Shown here: in pieces, positions 51,024 through 60,058 of the stretch | How positions within the stretch are numbered: the stretch's first letter is position 1 | Layout of the letters: each line of letters opens with the position of its first letter | Assembly: GCA_965227035.1 (NCBI GenBank) | Contig: OZ245724.1 | Location: 1,054,001-1,118,000, forward strand | Source of the DNA: CBDDFQ01 sp965227035 | GTDB taxonomy: Bacteria; Pseudomonadota; Gammaproteobacteria; Burkholderiales; Burkholderiaceae_C | Reading direction: 5' to 3' | DNA: 64,000 bases | Translations under genes and position numbers: made by a program | The notes under the pieces: generated by a model | Told to the model about the DNA's origin: nothing | The model's input: the letters and a program-made list of their open reading frames with translations, nothing else | The model's database searches: none

Positions 51024-52670
51024 GTGCCGAGCATTTTCGATCAGGATCTTTCGCGCAACCAGGCGAACTTCACGCCTATATCGCCGCTTTCGTTCATCGA
51101 GCGAACTGCGGAGGTTTACCCCAACAAATTGGCGGTCGTTCATGGCGACTTGCGTCGAACATGGAGCGAGCTCTACGCGCGAACCCGCCAGTTGGCCCAT
51201 GCGCTCACCAAGCGCGGCATCGGCAAGAACGACACCGTGGCGGTCATGCTGCCGAACACACCGCCTATGGTCGAAGCTCATTTCGGCGTGCCCATGGCCG
51301 GCGCGGTGCTCAATGCGCTCAACACCCGACTCGATCCGCAAGCCATCGCGTACATGCTCGACCACGGCGAAGCCAAGGCAGTGATCGTCGATCCTGAATT
51401 TGCGCCCACCATGAAAGCCGCGATTGCTCTGCGTGCGAACCAGACGCCGCTGTTCGTGATCGACGTGCACGACACCTTGTTCACTGGCGATTCCAAGCCG
51501 ATAGGAGATATCGGCTACGAAGAATTCCTTGCCACCGGCGATACCGATTTCGCGTGGAGCCTGCCTGCCGACGAGTGGGATGCGATCGCGCTGAACTACA
51601 CCAGCGGCACCACGGGCAATCCGAAGGGCGTGGTGTACCACCACCGCGGTGCAGCGAGCGCGGCGATTTCGAACATCCTCGAATGGGACATGCCGAAGCA
51701 CGCGGTTTACCTGTGGACGCTGCCCATGTTTCACTGCAACGGCTGGACTTTCCCCTGGGCCATTGCAGCGCGAGCCGGCGTGAACGTATGCCTTCGCCGC
51801 GTGGAAGCCAAGGCGGTGTTCGACGCGATGCGAAATCACGGCGTCACGCATTACTGCGGCGCGCCCATCGTGCATGCCTTGCTGGTGAATTCGCCGAACG
51901 AAATGAAGGTCGGTCTGCCCACGGGCGTGAAGGGCATGGTCGCAGGCGCTGCGCCACCGGCCGCGATGATCGAAGGCTCCGAGCGCATGGGCTTCGACTT
52001 GACTCACGTGTACGGATTGACCGAGGTCTACGGTCCTGCAGCGGTCTGCGCAAAGCATGCCGAATGGGACGACCTCGATATTGGCGAACGCGCGACCCTC
52101 AATGCGCGTCAGGGCGTTCGCTATCACCTCGAGCAGGATGTGCGCGTGCTCGACCCAAACACGATGCAGCCGGTGCCGCTCGATGGCGAAACCATGGGCG
52201 AGATCATGTTCAAGGGCAACATTGCCATGAAGGGCTATCTGAAGAACGCGAAGGCCACAGCCGACGCGTTCTCGGGCGGCTGGTTCCGCACAGGCGACTT
52301 GGCGGTGCAGTACCCGGACGGCTACATCAAGATCAAGGATCGCAGCAAGGACATCATCATTTCGGGCGGCGAAAACATATCGTCCATCGAAGTGGAAGAC
52401 GTGCTGTATCGCCATCCGGCAGTGCTCGCGGCGGCGGTCGTTGCCAAACCTGACGACAAGTGGGGCGAGACCCCGTGCGCATTCATCGAGCTGAAGGCGG
52501 GCGCTGACGTCACGGCTGAGGACATCGTGGCGCATTGCAAAAAGCACATGGCCGGCTTCAAGATTCCGCGTGCAGTGGTGTTCGGCGAACTGCCGAAAAC
52601 ATCTACCGGAAAAATACAGAAGTTCGAGCTGCGCAAGAAGGCAGCGGCTGCCGAAGTAGTGAAGGGCTAG
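51024..52670 (+). CDS. Acyl-CoA synthetase (AMP-binding, AlkK-like)
   Basis: The product is 548 residues starting at GTG, with AAGGAGA seven bases upstream. ANL-family motifs are LNYTSGTTGNPKGVVYHHRG, HVYGLTEVYGPAAVC, WFRTGDLAVQYPDGYIKIKD and the C-terminal catalytic Lys in PKTSTGKIQKF. Length and motifs fit medium/long-chain fatty acyl-CoA synthetases such as AlkK. It is divergent from dnaG, and its stop overlaps the convergent ggt stop by four bases (CTAG). The substrate chain length cannot be read from sequence. Confidence 0.9.
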   Translation: MPSIFDQDLSRNQANFTPISPLSFIERTAEVYPNKLAVVHGDLRRTWSELYARTRQLAHALTKRGIGKNDTVAVMLPNTPPMVEAHFGVPMAGAVLNALNTRLDPQAIAYMLDHGEAKAVIVDPEFAPTMKAAIALRANQTPLFVIDVHDTLFTGDSKPIGDIGYEEFLATGDTDFAWSLPADEWDAIALNYTSGTTGNPKGVVYHHRGAASAAISNILEWDMPKHAVYLWTLPMFHCNGWTFPWAIAARAGVNVCLRRVEAKAVFDAMRNHGVTHYCGAPIVHALLVNSPNEMKVGLPTGVKGMVAGAAPPAAMIEGSERMGFDLTHVYGLTEVYGPAAVCAKHAEWDDLDIGERATLNARQGVRYHLEQDVRVLDPNTMQPVPLDGETMGEIMFKGNIAMKGYLKNAKATADAFSGGWFRTGDLAVQYPDGYIKIKDRSKDIIISGGENISSIEVEDVLYRHPAVLAAAVVAKPDDKWGETPCAFIELKAGADVTAEDIVAHCKKHMAGFKIPRAVVFGELPKTSTGKIQKFELRKKAAAAEVVKG

Positions 52671-54496
52671 TCCCCCATCACGATGCCCTCGCGGCGCGGA
52701 TCGGCGCCGCCGAGGAGCACTTGCTTGCCGTCTACCGCCGATCGCGTGATGGCCTGCAGTCCGCTGTTCATGTCCTGTTCTCGCACATCGTGACCGCGAT
52801 CTTTCAACGCTTTGACGGTAGATGCCGGAAAGCGTTTTTCTTCGAGAATCGTCGGTCCGTTCATCGATGCGAAGTTCGGCAGGTCTATTGCCTTCTGCGG
52901 TGTCAAACCCCAGTTCAAAACGCCGTAGATCGTCTTTGCCGTGAAGTGAATGATGAGCGCGCCGCCGGGGCTGCCTGCGCTCATCAGCAACTCGCCGGTT
53001 TTCTTGTCGAAGATGAGCGTCGGCGACATCGAAGAACGCGGGCGCTTGCCCGGCTCGACACGATTCGCAATCGGCGCGCCTTGTGAATCGGAAGGCGCGA
53101 AACTGAAATCGGTGAGTTCGTTGTTCAGCAGAAATCCATCGACCATCTGACGCGATCCGAACTGGCTTTCGATGGTGGTCGTCATCGCGATCGCATCGCC
53201 GAATCCGTCGACGATGCTGATGTGCGAGGTGCCGTGTTCGACCGCATCGGGCATGGAGGCGAGTGAAGTCTTGACGCCGCCAGGCGCGCCCGGCTGGGCA
53301 ATCTTCATGCTGTCGTTGCCGATGAGTTTTGCACGCGAGGCCAGATACGAAGGCTCGACCATCGTCTGCCACGATCCTGCGGGCGGCTTCACGAAATCGG
53401 GGTCGGCGATGTACAGGTTGCGATCGGCGAAAGCGAGGCGCGATGCCTCGGTGTACAGGTGCAGCCAGTCGGCTCCGGGGACGCCATCGGAAGGCAGCGC
53501 GCTCGACGATGCAGGAGTGTTTTGAAGTATTCCGAGGATTTGCGCAATCGTGATCGAGCCCGAGCTTGGCGGCGGCATTCCGCAGATTCGATATTCGCGT
53601 GGCGCGACGGTGTAGTCGCTGCAGAAAGGCGCGCGCTTGAGCGCCTTGTAATTCTTCAGGTCATCGACCGACAGCGATCCCGGATTCGTCGGGTGCCCAT
53701 TGACCTTGCGCACGATGTCGCGCGCCACGTCGCCTTCGAGCAAACCGGCAGATCCCTGCGATGCAATTTTGCGAAGCACCGCGGCGTATTGCGGATTGCG
53801 AAGAATCGTGCCGACGTCCTTCGGCGATCCATCGGCTTTGTAGAAATAGGCACGAGCTTCCGCATCGTTCTTGAGGTACGGCTCTGACGCAAGCAGCGTG
53901 TTCAAACGCGGACTGATTGCAAAGCCGGATTCCGAAAGCGCGATCGCAGGATCGAACAGGGAAGCCCAGGGGAGCTTGCCGTATTGCTTGTGCGCGAGTT
54001 CCAGCATTCGAACCGCGCCGGGCACACCGGTCGATCGTCCGCCCACGACCGCGTCGAAGAATGACATCGGCTTGCCGTCGTTACCCAGGAAGAGGTTCCC
54101 GTTTGCAGCAGCAGGAGCGGTCTCGCGTCCGTCGAACGCATCCACATCGCGCCCGTTGAAATAAACAAGAAACGCGCCGCCGCCGACCCCGCTCGATTGA
54201 GGCTCCACCAGCCCAAGCACCATCTGAACCGCGACTGCGGCGTCGATGGCACTTCCACCGCGTTTGAGGATTCGATAGCCGGCTTCAGTGGCCAGCGGAT
54301 TTGCTGCGGCCACTGCGAACTTCGAGGTCACCCAACCGGGTTTGGGCGTGTAGCCCGAGTTGGCTTCTGGCTGGACAACGGCCGGCGCGGTGATTGCGAC
54401 CGGCTTCGGCGGCGCGGCGCAGCCCGCTAGCGACAGTGCCAGTGAAATCGCAACACCGACGTAGGCGGCACGAAAGGAGAGGGTGTTCTCTGTCAT
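52667..54496 (-). CDS. ggt: Gamma-glutamyltransferase (exported, probable lipoprotein)
   Basis: The product is 609 residues. The N-terminus has a hydrophobic segment ending in the lipobox LSLAGC (Cys26), so the enzyme is likely lipid-anchored, unlike the soluble E. coli enzyme. The large subunit contains GGGAFLVYFNGRDVDAFDGR. Self-cleavage is expected before the Thr in VEHGTSHISIVDGFGDAIAM, which becomes the small-subunit nucleophile. The C-terminus has AGSPGGALIIHFT. It hydrolyses or transfers the gamma-glutamyl group of glutathione in the periplasm. Confidence 0.92.
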   Translation of the reverse strand: MTENTLSFRAAYVGVAISLALSLAGCAAPPKPVAITAPAVVQPEANSGYTPKPGWVTSKFAVAAANPLATEAGYRILKRGGSAIDAAVAVQMVLGLVEPQSSGVGGGAFLVYFNGRDVDAFDGRETAPAAANGNLFLGNDGKPMSFFDAVVGGRSTGVPGAVRMLELAHKQYGKLPWASLFDPAIALSESGFAISPRLNTLLASEPYLKNDAEARAYFYKADGSPKDVGTILRNPQYAAVLRKIASQGSAGLLEGDVARDIVRKVNGHPTNPGSLSVDDLKNYKALKRAPFCSDYTVAPREYRICGMPPPSSGSITIAQILGILQNTPASSSALPSDGVPGADWLHLYTEASRLAFADRNLYIADPDFVKPPAGSWQTMVEPSYLASRAKLIGNDSMKIAQPGAPGGVKTSLASMPDAVEHGTSHISIVDGFGDAIAMTTTIESQFGSRQMVDGFLLNNELTDFSFAPSDSQGAPIANRVEPGKRPRSSMSPTLIFDKKTGELLMSAGSPGGALIIHFTAKTIYGVLNWGLTPQKAIDLPNFASMNGPTILEEKRFPASTVKALKDRGHDVREQDMNSGLQAITRSAVDGKQVLLGGADPRREGIVMGD

Positions 54497-54511
54497 CGCG
54501 CCATTCCGAAC

Positions 54512-55270
54512 TTATTTCGGAGCCAGCCTGATCGCGCCGTCGAGCCTGATGACTTCGCCGTTGAGCATGTCGTTTTCGATGATGTGCTTCACGAGTTTCG
54601 CGTAGTCCTCGGGTGTGCCGAGCCGCGAGGGGAAGGGCACGCTCGCCGCCAGCGAGTCCTGCACGTCTTGCGGCAACCCGAACATCATCGGCGTGCTGAA
54701 AATTCCAGGGGCGATCGTCATGTTGCGGATGCCGTTTCGCGCCAGATCGCGAGCGATCGGAAGCGTCATGCCGACGATGCCGCCCTTGGACGCGCTGTAT
54801 GCCGCCTGGCCCATCTGTCCGTCGTACGCCGCCACGGATGCAGTCGAGATGAGAACGCCGCGTTCGCCGGTGGATTCCGCCTCATTCTTGTTCATGGCTT
54901 CGGCCGCGAGGCGAATCATGTTGAAGGATCCGACTAGGTTGACTGTGACGGCTTTCGAAAAAGTCGCCAGCGTGTGAGCGCCGTTCTTCCCCACAGTTTT
55001 TTCGGCTGGCGCAATACCGGCGCAGTTCACGAGACCCATCAATTTACCGAGCGAAACCGCCTTGGCTACGACCGCTTGTCCGTCGGCCTCCTGGCTCACG
55101 TCGCATCTCACGAATTCGCCGCCAATATCTTTCGCAACCGCCGCGCCTTTCTCGGCCTGCATGTCGGCAATCACGACCTTCGCGCCATTGGCTGCGAGCA
55201 TTCGGGCAGTGCCTTCGCCGAGGCCGGAGGCCCCTCCGGTGACTATGAAAACGTGGTTCTTGATGTCCAT
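54512..55270 (-). CDS. SDR dehydrogenase, 3-hydroxyacyl-CoA dehydrogenase type II-like
   Basis: The product is 252 residues. The nucleotide motif is TGGASGLGEGTARML, then NCAGIAPAEK, catalytic Ser in LISTASVAAYDGQ, and YSASKGGIVGMTLPIARDLA. It is a close paralogue of the SDR at 24227, sharing the same C-terminal NGEVIRLDGA pattern. It probably oxidises short-chain 3-hydroxyacyl-CoA. It lies between ggt and an iron-type binding protein with no obvious operon partners. The acyl-CoA synthetase nearby suggests fatty acid metabolism. Confidence 0.9.
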   Translation of the reverse strand: MDIKNHVFIVTGGASGLGEGTARMLAANGAKVVIADMQAEKGAAVAKDIGGEFVRCDVSQEADGQAVVAKAVSLGKLMGLVNCAGIAPAEKTVGKNGAHTLATFSKAVTVNLVGSFNMIRLAAEAMNKNEAESTGERGVLISTASVAAYDGQMGQAAYSASKGGIVGMTLPIARDLARNGIRNMTIAPGIFSTPMMFGLPQDVQDSLAASVPFPSRLGTPEDYAKLVKHIIENDMLNGEVIRLDGAIRLAPK

Positions 55271-55321
55271 GGGGCCTCTGGCAGTTTGTCTAAGGTTGAA
55301 GAAATTCCTTAGTGAAATTTC

Positions 55322-56365
55322 CTAGTTGAAGCCTACCCGATCCAGCATCTGTTGAATGACCTGCTGATTGGCTCCGACCTTACCCACCGGAATCGTCTCG
55401 CTTTTGAATGTCGATCCACGGGTCATCGCTTTCAGCGCGCGATTCTCGGGGTACACGCCCTTGGCGGCCGGCCATTCGTTGTTGCCGTTGGCGAAATAGT
55501 TCTGCGCCTCGGGGCTGGCCAGGTATTCCAGAAACTTGATCGCGTTGTCGCGGTTCTTGGCGTACTTCGCAACCGCCGCGCCGGCGATGTTCACATGGGT
55601 GCCGTAAGTAGCCTGATTCGGAAACATGATGCCCAGACGATTGGTCGCGTCGCGATCGGCGGGTGCGTCGGACTTCAACACACGCGCCAGGTAGTAGCTG
55701 TTGGTCACCGCAATCGAACATTCGCCCGCAGCGACCGCCATGATCTGCTCGGTGTCGCCCGCAGTCGGGTTACGAGCCAGATTGGCTTTCAGGCCCTTGA
55801 GGAATTCTTCGGTTTTGGCCGCGCCGAGATGCTCGTACAGCGCGCTGAAGAGGCTCAGGTTGTACGGGTGAGATCCCGAGCGGATGCAGATTCGGCCCTT
55901 GTTGCGCGGGTCCGCCAGCTTCTCGTAGGTATCGACGTCGTCGGCCTTCACCTTCATCTTGTCATACACCACGATGCGCGCGCGGGTCGAGAATCCGAAC
56001 CACTCGATGCCACCGCTCGGGTCGCGTTCGGCGCGCAGGCTTTCGGGAATTGCAGCTTCCAGAATCGGGGACTTGATCGGCTGGAACAGGCCGTTTTTCT
56101 CGCCGCTGTACAGTCTCGCGGCGTCGACCATCAAAATGACGTCTGCAGGCGAGGCGGTACCTTCCGATTTCACCCGGGCCAGAATGCTGGCGTCGTCGGA
56201 ATCGACCCGGTTGATCGTGATGCCGGTTGCCTTGGTGAAATTCTTGTAGAGCGCCTCATCGGTCGCGTAATGGCGGGCCGAGTACAGGTTGACGACCTGG
56301 CCTTGCGCGAAAGCGCCGGCGGAAACGGCAAGCAATGCAGCAGCCAGACAGACACGTTTGAACAT
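55322..56365 (-). CDS. Fe(3+)-type ABC periplasmic binding protein (FbpA/FutA-like)
   Basis: The product is 347 residues. The signal peptide ends VSAGAFAQ. The mature start is VVNLYSARHYATDEALYKNF, and SYYLARVLKSDAP contains the Tyr pair that binds ferric iron in FbpA proteins. Further matches are NVAGAAV-like and YLASPEAQNYFANGNNEWP. No permease or ATPase genes accompany it, so it must work with a remote transporter. It is divergent from the patatin gene with only 32 bases between the ATGs, so their promoters must overlap the coding regions. Confidence 0.9.
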   Translation of the reverse strand: MFKRVCLAAALLAVSAGAFAQGQVVNLYSARHYATDEALYKNFTKATGITINRVDSDDASILARVKSEGTASPADVILMVDAARLYSGEKNGLFQPIKSPILEAAIPESLRAERDPSGGIEWFGFSTRARIVVYDKMKVKADDVDTYEKLADPRNKGRICIRSGSHPYNLSLFSALYEHLGAAKTEEFLKGLKANLARNPTAGDTEQIMAVAAGECSIAVTNSYYLARVLKSDAPADRDATNRLGIMFPNQATYGTHVNIAGAAVAKYAKNRDNAIKFLEYLASPEAQNYFANGNNEWPAAKGVYPENRALKAMTRGSTFKSETIPVGKVGANQQVIQQMLDRVGFN

Positions 56366-56397
56366 CGAAACTTCCTTCGGATTCTAGAAATGACTTA

Positions 56398-57438
56398 TTG
56401 GAGAGAGTGTTGAAAGCACTGCCTAAATCGGCATGCGTGGCAGCAGCGATCGAATGTTCGATCTTAAGCCAAACGCGAATTATTCTTATCAAAGCCCACT
56501 CCGCGTGGGCGACTTTGCGGTCCGGCAGACCCCCGCGTGGTGCTGGCGTGATCGCGATTGCGGTAACGGCCGCAGTTTTGGCGGGTTGCGCCAGCGCTCC
56601 GACGACCGTCGTAGATATCCCCCCGGTTCCTGTTCCGATAGTCGTCACTCCGAAAACGCTGCCGCGCGTGGGCCTCGCTCTCGGTGGTGGAGCTGCTCGT
56701 GGATTTGCTCACGTGGGCGTGATCGAGGTGCTGGAGGAGGCCGGTTTGCGGCCTCAGTTGGTGGTCGGCACGTCGGCCGGGAGCTTCGTCGGCGCACTTT
56801 ACGCAAGCGGGAAGTCGATGAACGATCTTCGCCAGATCTCGCAAACCATGGAAGAAGCGGCTTTCGCCGACTGGACGCTTCCACTCTTCAGCCGGGGAAT
56901 GCTTCGCGGCGAGGCGCTGGCCAGATACGTGAACACGCAGGTCGGCGGTAAACCGATCGAGTCGTTTCCGATCAGATTCGGCGTGGTCGCGACCGATCTG
57001 AACAGCGGTCAGGGCGTGCTTTTCGAGCGCGGCGATACAGGCGTGGCAGTTCGAGCTTCGAGCGCAGTTCCGTCTCTATTCCAGCCGGTCAAGATCAACG
57101 GACATGAATACGTCGATGGCGGGCTGGTGTCGCCGGTGCCGGTGCGATACGCGAGGGCGATGGGCGCGGAAGTGGTGATCGCGGTGGATATCTCGAGCGA
57201 TCCGGCTGGTAACCCGGCGAGCGACTCATTGCAGATCCTGCTGCAGACGTTCTCGATCATGAGCAAAAGCATCAATGCCTACGAACTCAAGGACGCCGAC
57301 GTGATCGTGACCCCGGCTCTGCGAGGCGTGGGCAGCGCCGATTTCACGTCGAGGAAGCGTGCGGTGGAGGCGGGCAGGGCAGCGATGCTTGCTGCCTTGC
57401 CGCAGCTTCGCAAAGCGATCGAGATGAAATCTAAATAG
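56398..57438 (+). CDS. Patatin-like phospholipase, lipoprotein (RssA-like)
   Basis: The frame gives 346 residues from the ATG at 56398. A lipoprotein signal (GVIAIAVTAAVLAGC, Cys~64) lies unusually deep, so the true start is probably a later TTG or GTG codon around 56510-56550. The patatin domain has GLALGGGAARGFAHVGVIEV (oxyanion loop), the nucleophile GTSAGSF and the catalytic Asp in YVDGGLVSPVP. It is expected to be a membrane-anchored lipid acyl hydrolase. RssA-type family members are widespread. The physiological substrate is unknown. Confidence 0.85.
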   Translation: MERVLKALPKSACVAAAIECSILSQTRIILIKAHSAWATLRSGRPPRGAGVIAIAVTAAVLAGCASAPTTVVDIPPVPVPIVVTPKTLPRVGLALGGGAARGFAHVGVIEVLEEAGLRPQLVVGTSAGSFVGALYASGKSMNDLRQISQTMEEAAFADWTLPLFSRGMLRGEALARYVNTQVGGKPIESFPIRFGVVATDLNSGQGVLFERGDTGVAVRASSAVPSLFQPVKINGHEYVDGGLVSPVPVRYARAMGAEVVIAVDISSDPAGNPASDSLQILLQTFSIMSKSINAYELKDADVIVTPALRGVGSADFTSRKRAVEAGRAAMLAALPQLRKAIEMKSK

Positions 57439-57495
57439 CCGGGGGGTCTGGAAGGTAATCCGGACAGGTGATCCGTAGAGGTAGTCCAGACGTAA

Positions 57496-57521
57496 GAAAG
57501 CCTCGTCGAAACGAGGCTTTC
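57496..57521. terminator. Terminator between the patatin and phasin genes
   Basis: GAAAGCCTCGT and ACGAGGCTTTC form an 11-bp stem with a CGAA tetraloop; CCTGTTTT follows on the plus strand. A second hairpin, ACGGCTC-GAAA-GAGCCGT (57534-57551), lies between it and the phasin stop. Both genes converge here. Confidence 0.8.
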
Positions 57522-57564
57522 CTGTTTTGGCGAACGGCTCGAAAGAGCCGTCGATCAAAGCGAA

Positions 57565-58107
57565 TTAACGCTTCTTGGTAGCGGTCTTCGTCGCGGCAAC
57601 TGCGGTAGCGGTTGCAGTGTTGAAGTTGGCTTCAGCCATTTCGGTGGCTTGCTTGACAGCCTTTTGAATCGATTCGAATGCGTTGTTTGCTGCAGCGACC
57701 GAGCTCTTCATCACTGCGACTGCAGTTTCCGAACCAGCGGGTGCGTTCTTGGCGGCACCGTCGATGACAGCCATGAACTTCTTTTGTGCGTCGGTGGTTT
57801 GAGCTTCGAAAGCCTTGCCCAGATCGGCGCCTGCGCCGGAGCTGATTTCGGTCAGGTGGCGGATGTATGCAACGGTCTTTTCGCCAGCGGATTGCAGTGC
57901 GGCCATGTGGGTAGCGGCAGCTTGCGAAGGATCCTTGGCGCCCATGACGGTTTGAGCATGTTCGCTGGCTTCAGCCAAAGCGGCCTTGGATGCGACGACG
58001 TTCAATTCGACGAGTTTTTCGATGCCTTCGAAAGCCTTGGTGGTCAGGCCGAAAAGGGTTTCCATTTGAGCTTTTTGCGCGGCGATGAGTTGTTCTGCGG
58101 TCAGCAT
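57565..58107 (-). CDS. phaP: Phasin family protein (PHA granule-associated)
   Basis: The product is 180 residues, the usual size. It is helical and Ala-rich, beginning MLTAEQLIAAQKAQMETLFG and continuing KAFEGIEKLVELNVVASKAA. The tail ends in an Ala/Thr/Lys-rich stretch (TATAVAATKTATKKR). Phasins coat polyhydroxyalkanoate granules and control their number and size. Two matching operator-like sequences flank its promoter. Biosynthetic pha genes are not in this window. Confidence 0.93.
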   Translation of the reverse strand: MLTAEQLIAAQKAQMETLFGLTTKAFEGIEKLVELNVVASKAALAEASEHAQTVMGAKDPSQAAATHMAALQSAGEKTVAYIRHLTEISSGAGADLGKAFEAQTTDAQKKFMAVIDGAAKNAPAGSETAVAVMKSSVAAANNAFESIQKAVKQATEMAEANFNTATATAVAATKTATKKR

Positions 58108-58174
58108 ATATATCTCCAGAAAGGTTAGTGACGAAACAGCTGTGGCATCGCAGGACTAAAAGTTCATTTCCCTT

Positions 58175-58247
58175 TGTTGCGGTGCAGCATGAGTGAAGTA
58201 TATGGACGTACGGTTCAAAAGCAACGACAAAATGTTGCAACGCAGCA
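58175..58247 (-). promoter_or_regulatory. phaP promoter flanked by two PhaR-type operator repeats
   Basis: On the minus strand TGCTGCGTTGCAACA (58233-58247) and TGCTGCACCGCAACA (58175-58189) share TGCTGC-N3-GCAACA. This resembles the CTGC-N3-GCAG core known for the PHA repressor PhaR. Between them lie TTGCTT (58219-58224), 16 bases and TATACT (58197-58202), a good sigma-70 promoter. One site precedes the -35, the other covers the start region. Confidence 0.65.
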
Positions 58248-58307
58248 TATTAGGGATGACCACCTAGAGGGCCTCGGCCCACAGTCCGCACCGGCACAAT
58301 CGGGTCG

Positions 58308-59270
58308 ATGCAAGCGTTCTATTCGGATCATTTCGTGCTGCCACTCCCGGCCGGCCACCGTTTCCCGATGAGCAAATACGCGCTGCTCCGGGCGCATGTG
58401 GGCAAGGAAATGCCCGAGGTGACGATGCGCGAAGCCCCTGCCGCGACCAACGGACAGCTCGCTCTGGTTCACACCCCCGAATGGATCGCATCCATTTCTT
58501 CCGGGCGGGTAGATCCCAAGGTCATGCGGGCCATCGGGTTTCCGTGGAGCGAGGCGATGGTCGAGCGCTCACGTCGTTCCGCAGGCGCTACGATCGCGGC
58601 GGCGCGGGCGGCCGCAAAAGAGGGCATCGCGGGCAATATGGCCGGCGGCACCCATCACGCTTACGCCGATACTGCGGGCGGTTTCTGCGTGTTCAACGAT
58701 GCTGCCGTCACCGCCCGGTTGATGCAGACAGAGCTCCGACCGCGAGGGCGCGAGCTGCGGGTGGCCATCGTCGATCTGGACGTTCATCAGGGCAACGGAA
58801 CCGCGCGGATCTTCCAGAAAGATCCCTCGGTTTTCACGCTTTCGATTCACGGGCAGAAAAACTTCCCCTTCGACAAAGAAACCAGCGACCTCGACGTGAA
58901 CCTGCCCGATGGATGCGCCGACGACGAATACCTCCACGCCCTCGATCTGGCGCTAGGCGAACTGGATAACCGGTTCGACGCCGACTTTGCGATCTACCTG
59001 GCGGGCGCCGATCCGCACGAAGGCGACCGGCTGGGGCGCCTCAAGCTGACCTATGACGGACTCGTTGCTCGTGACCGGCGCGTTTTCGACTGGGCATTCA
59101 ACAAACGGATCCCGCTAGCCTTCACCATGGCGGGCGGCTACGGCAAGCAGATCGAGACCTCGGTTCAGGTGCAGATCAACACATATGGCGTAGCGCTCGA
59201 ATACTGGCGCCGCTGGCAGAATCGACTCGCAACTGAATCAGTCAAGGTGGCTGCCCTTTCCCGATCATGA
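58308..59270 (+). CDS. Histone deacetylase family (acetylpolyamine amidohydrolase-like) protein
   Basis: The product is 320 residues. Class II HDAC-type motifs are MAGGTHHAYADTAGGFCVFN (tandem His of the charge relay), VAIVDLDVHQGNGTARIF (zinc ligands Asp and His), and YLAGADPHEGDRLG (third zinc Asp). The enzyme is a zinc-dependent deacetylase, probably acting on small acetylated amines or proteins. It is divergent from phaP, and its stop overlaps the nitroreductase start by four bases, so the two are coupled. Confidence 0.9.
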   Translation: MQAFYSDHFVLPLPAGHRFPMSKYALLRAHVGKEMPEVTMREAPAATNGQLALVHTPEWIASISSGRVDPKVMRAIGFPWSEAMVERSRRSAGATIAAARAAAKEGIAGNMAGGTHHAYADTAGGFCVFNDAAVTARLMQTELRPRGRELRVAIVDLDVHQGNGTARIFQKDPSVFTLSIHGQKNFPFDKETSDLDVNLPDGCADDEYLHALDLALGELDNRFDADFAIYLAGADPHEGDRLGRLKLTYDGLVARDRRVFDWAFNKRIPLAFTMAGGYGKQIETSVQVQINTYGVALEYWRRWQNRLATESVKVAALSRS

Positions 59271-60004
59271 ATATGACCTCCTCGAACCCCCAACTCTCGA
59301 CCGTCATCGCCGATCCGGCTTCCGTGGAAGACGCGATCGCGAGCCGATTCTCGGTACGGCAGTTTTTGCCGAAAGAAGTCGACCGCGAAGCGATCGAAAA
59401 GATTCTCGATGTTGCAGCGCGGGCGCCCTCGGGCGTGAACACGCAGCCGTGGGAGGTGTACGTGTTGCAGGGTGACAGCCGCAACGATCTGGTTGCCAAG
59501 GTCGCTGCCGCTCACGACGCCGGCTTCACAGACCCAGAAGCCCTGACGCAATACAAAGAGGAGTACCCGTACTACCCGCTGAAATGGTTCAGCCCGTACA
59601 TCGATCGCCGACGCGAAAACGGTTGGGGCTTGTACGGCTTGCTCGGCATCCAGAAGGGCGAGCGCGAGAAGATGCACAAGCAGCACAACCGCAACTTCGA
59701 GTTCTTCGGAGCGCCGGTCGGCCTGATGTTCACCATGAACAGAAACCTGGAGCGCGGATCCATCCTCGACTACGGCATGTTCCTGCAGAACATCATGATC
59801 GCGGCGCGAGCCTACGGATTGCACACCTGCCCGCAAGCCGCATGGAACCAGTTCGCGAGCATCATCCTTCCGCACATTGGCGCGTCTAGTGAAGAAATGC
59901 TGATCTGCGGCATGGCGCTCGGATACGCCGATACGAACGCCATCGTGAATTCGTTTCACACACCCAGGGTTCCGGCGAAAGACTTCACACGCTGGTTGCG
60001 CTAG
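59267..60004 (+). CDS. Nitroreductase family protein (FMN-dependent)
   Basis: The product is 245 residues. The N-terminal FSVRQFLPKEVDREAIEKIL and ARAPSGVNTQPWEVYVLQ are the FMN-binding signature. C-terminal LQNIMIAARAYGLHTCPQAA and EMLICGMALGYADTNA complete the fold. It reduces nitroaromatics, quinones or related compounds with NAD(P)H. It overlaps the HDAC-like gene by four bases, so joint expression is likely. The physiological substrate is unknown. Confidence 0.93.
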   Translation: MNMTSSNPQLSTVIADPASVEDAIASRFSVRQFLPKEVDREAIEKILDVAARAPSGVNTQPWEVYVLQGDSRNDLVAKVAAAHDAGFTDPEALTQYKEEYPYYPLKWFSPYIDRRRENGWGLYGLLGIQKGEREKMHKQHNRNFEFFGAPVGLMFTMNRNLERGSILDYGMFLQNIMIAARAYGLHTCPQAAWNQFASIILPHIGASSEEMLICGMALGYADTNAIVNSFHTPRVPAKDFTRWLR

Positions 60005-60058
60005 CGCGGAATCGCTGAACACGCCACCTACAATTTGCTTCCACCTTCGGCCTATTCA

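Noticed and set aside
50991..53372. 793-codon open frame antisense to the acyl-CoA synthetase and running into ggt
   Set aside because: Part lies antisense to one clear gene and part in an alternative register of another; the product is His/Arg/Cys-rich with no domain.
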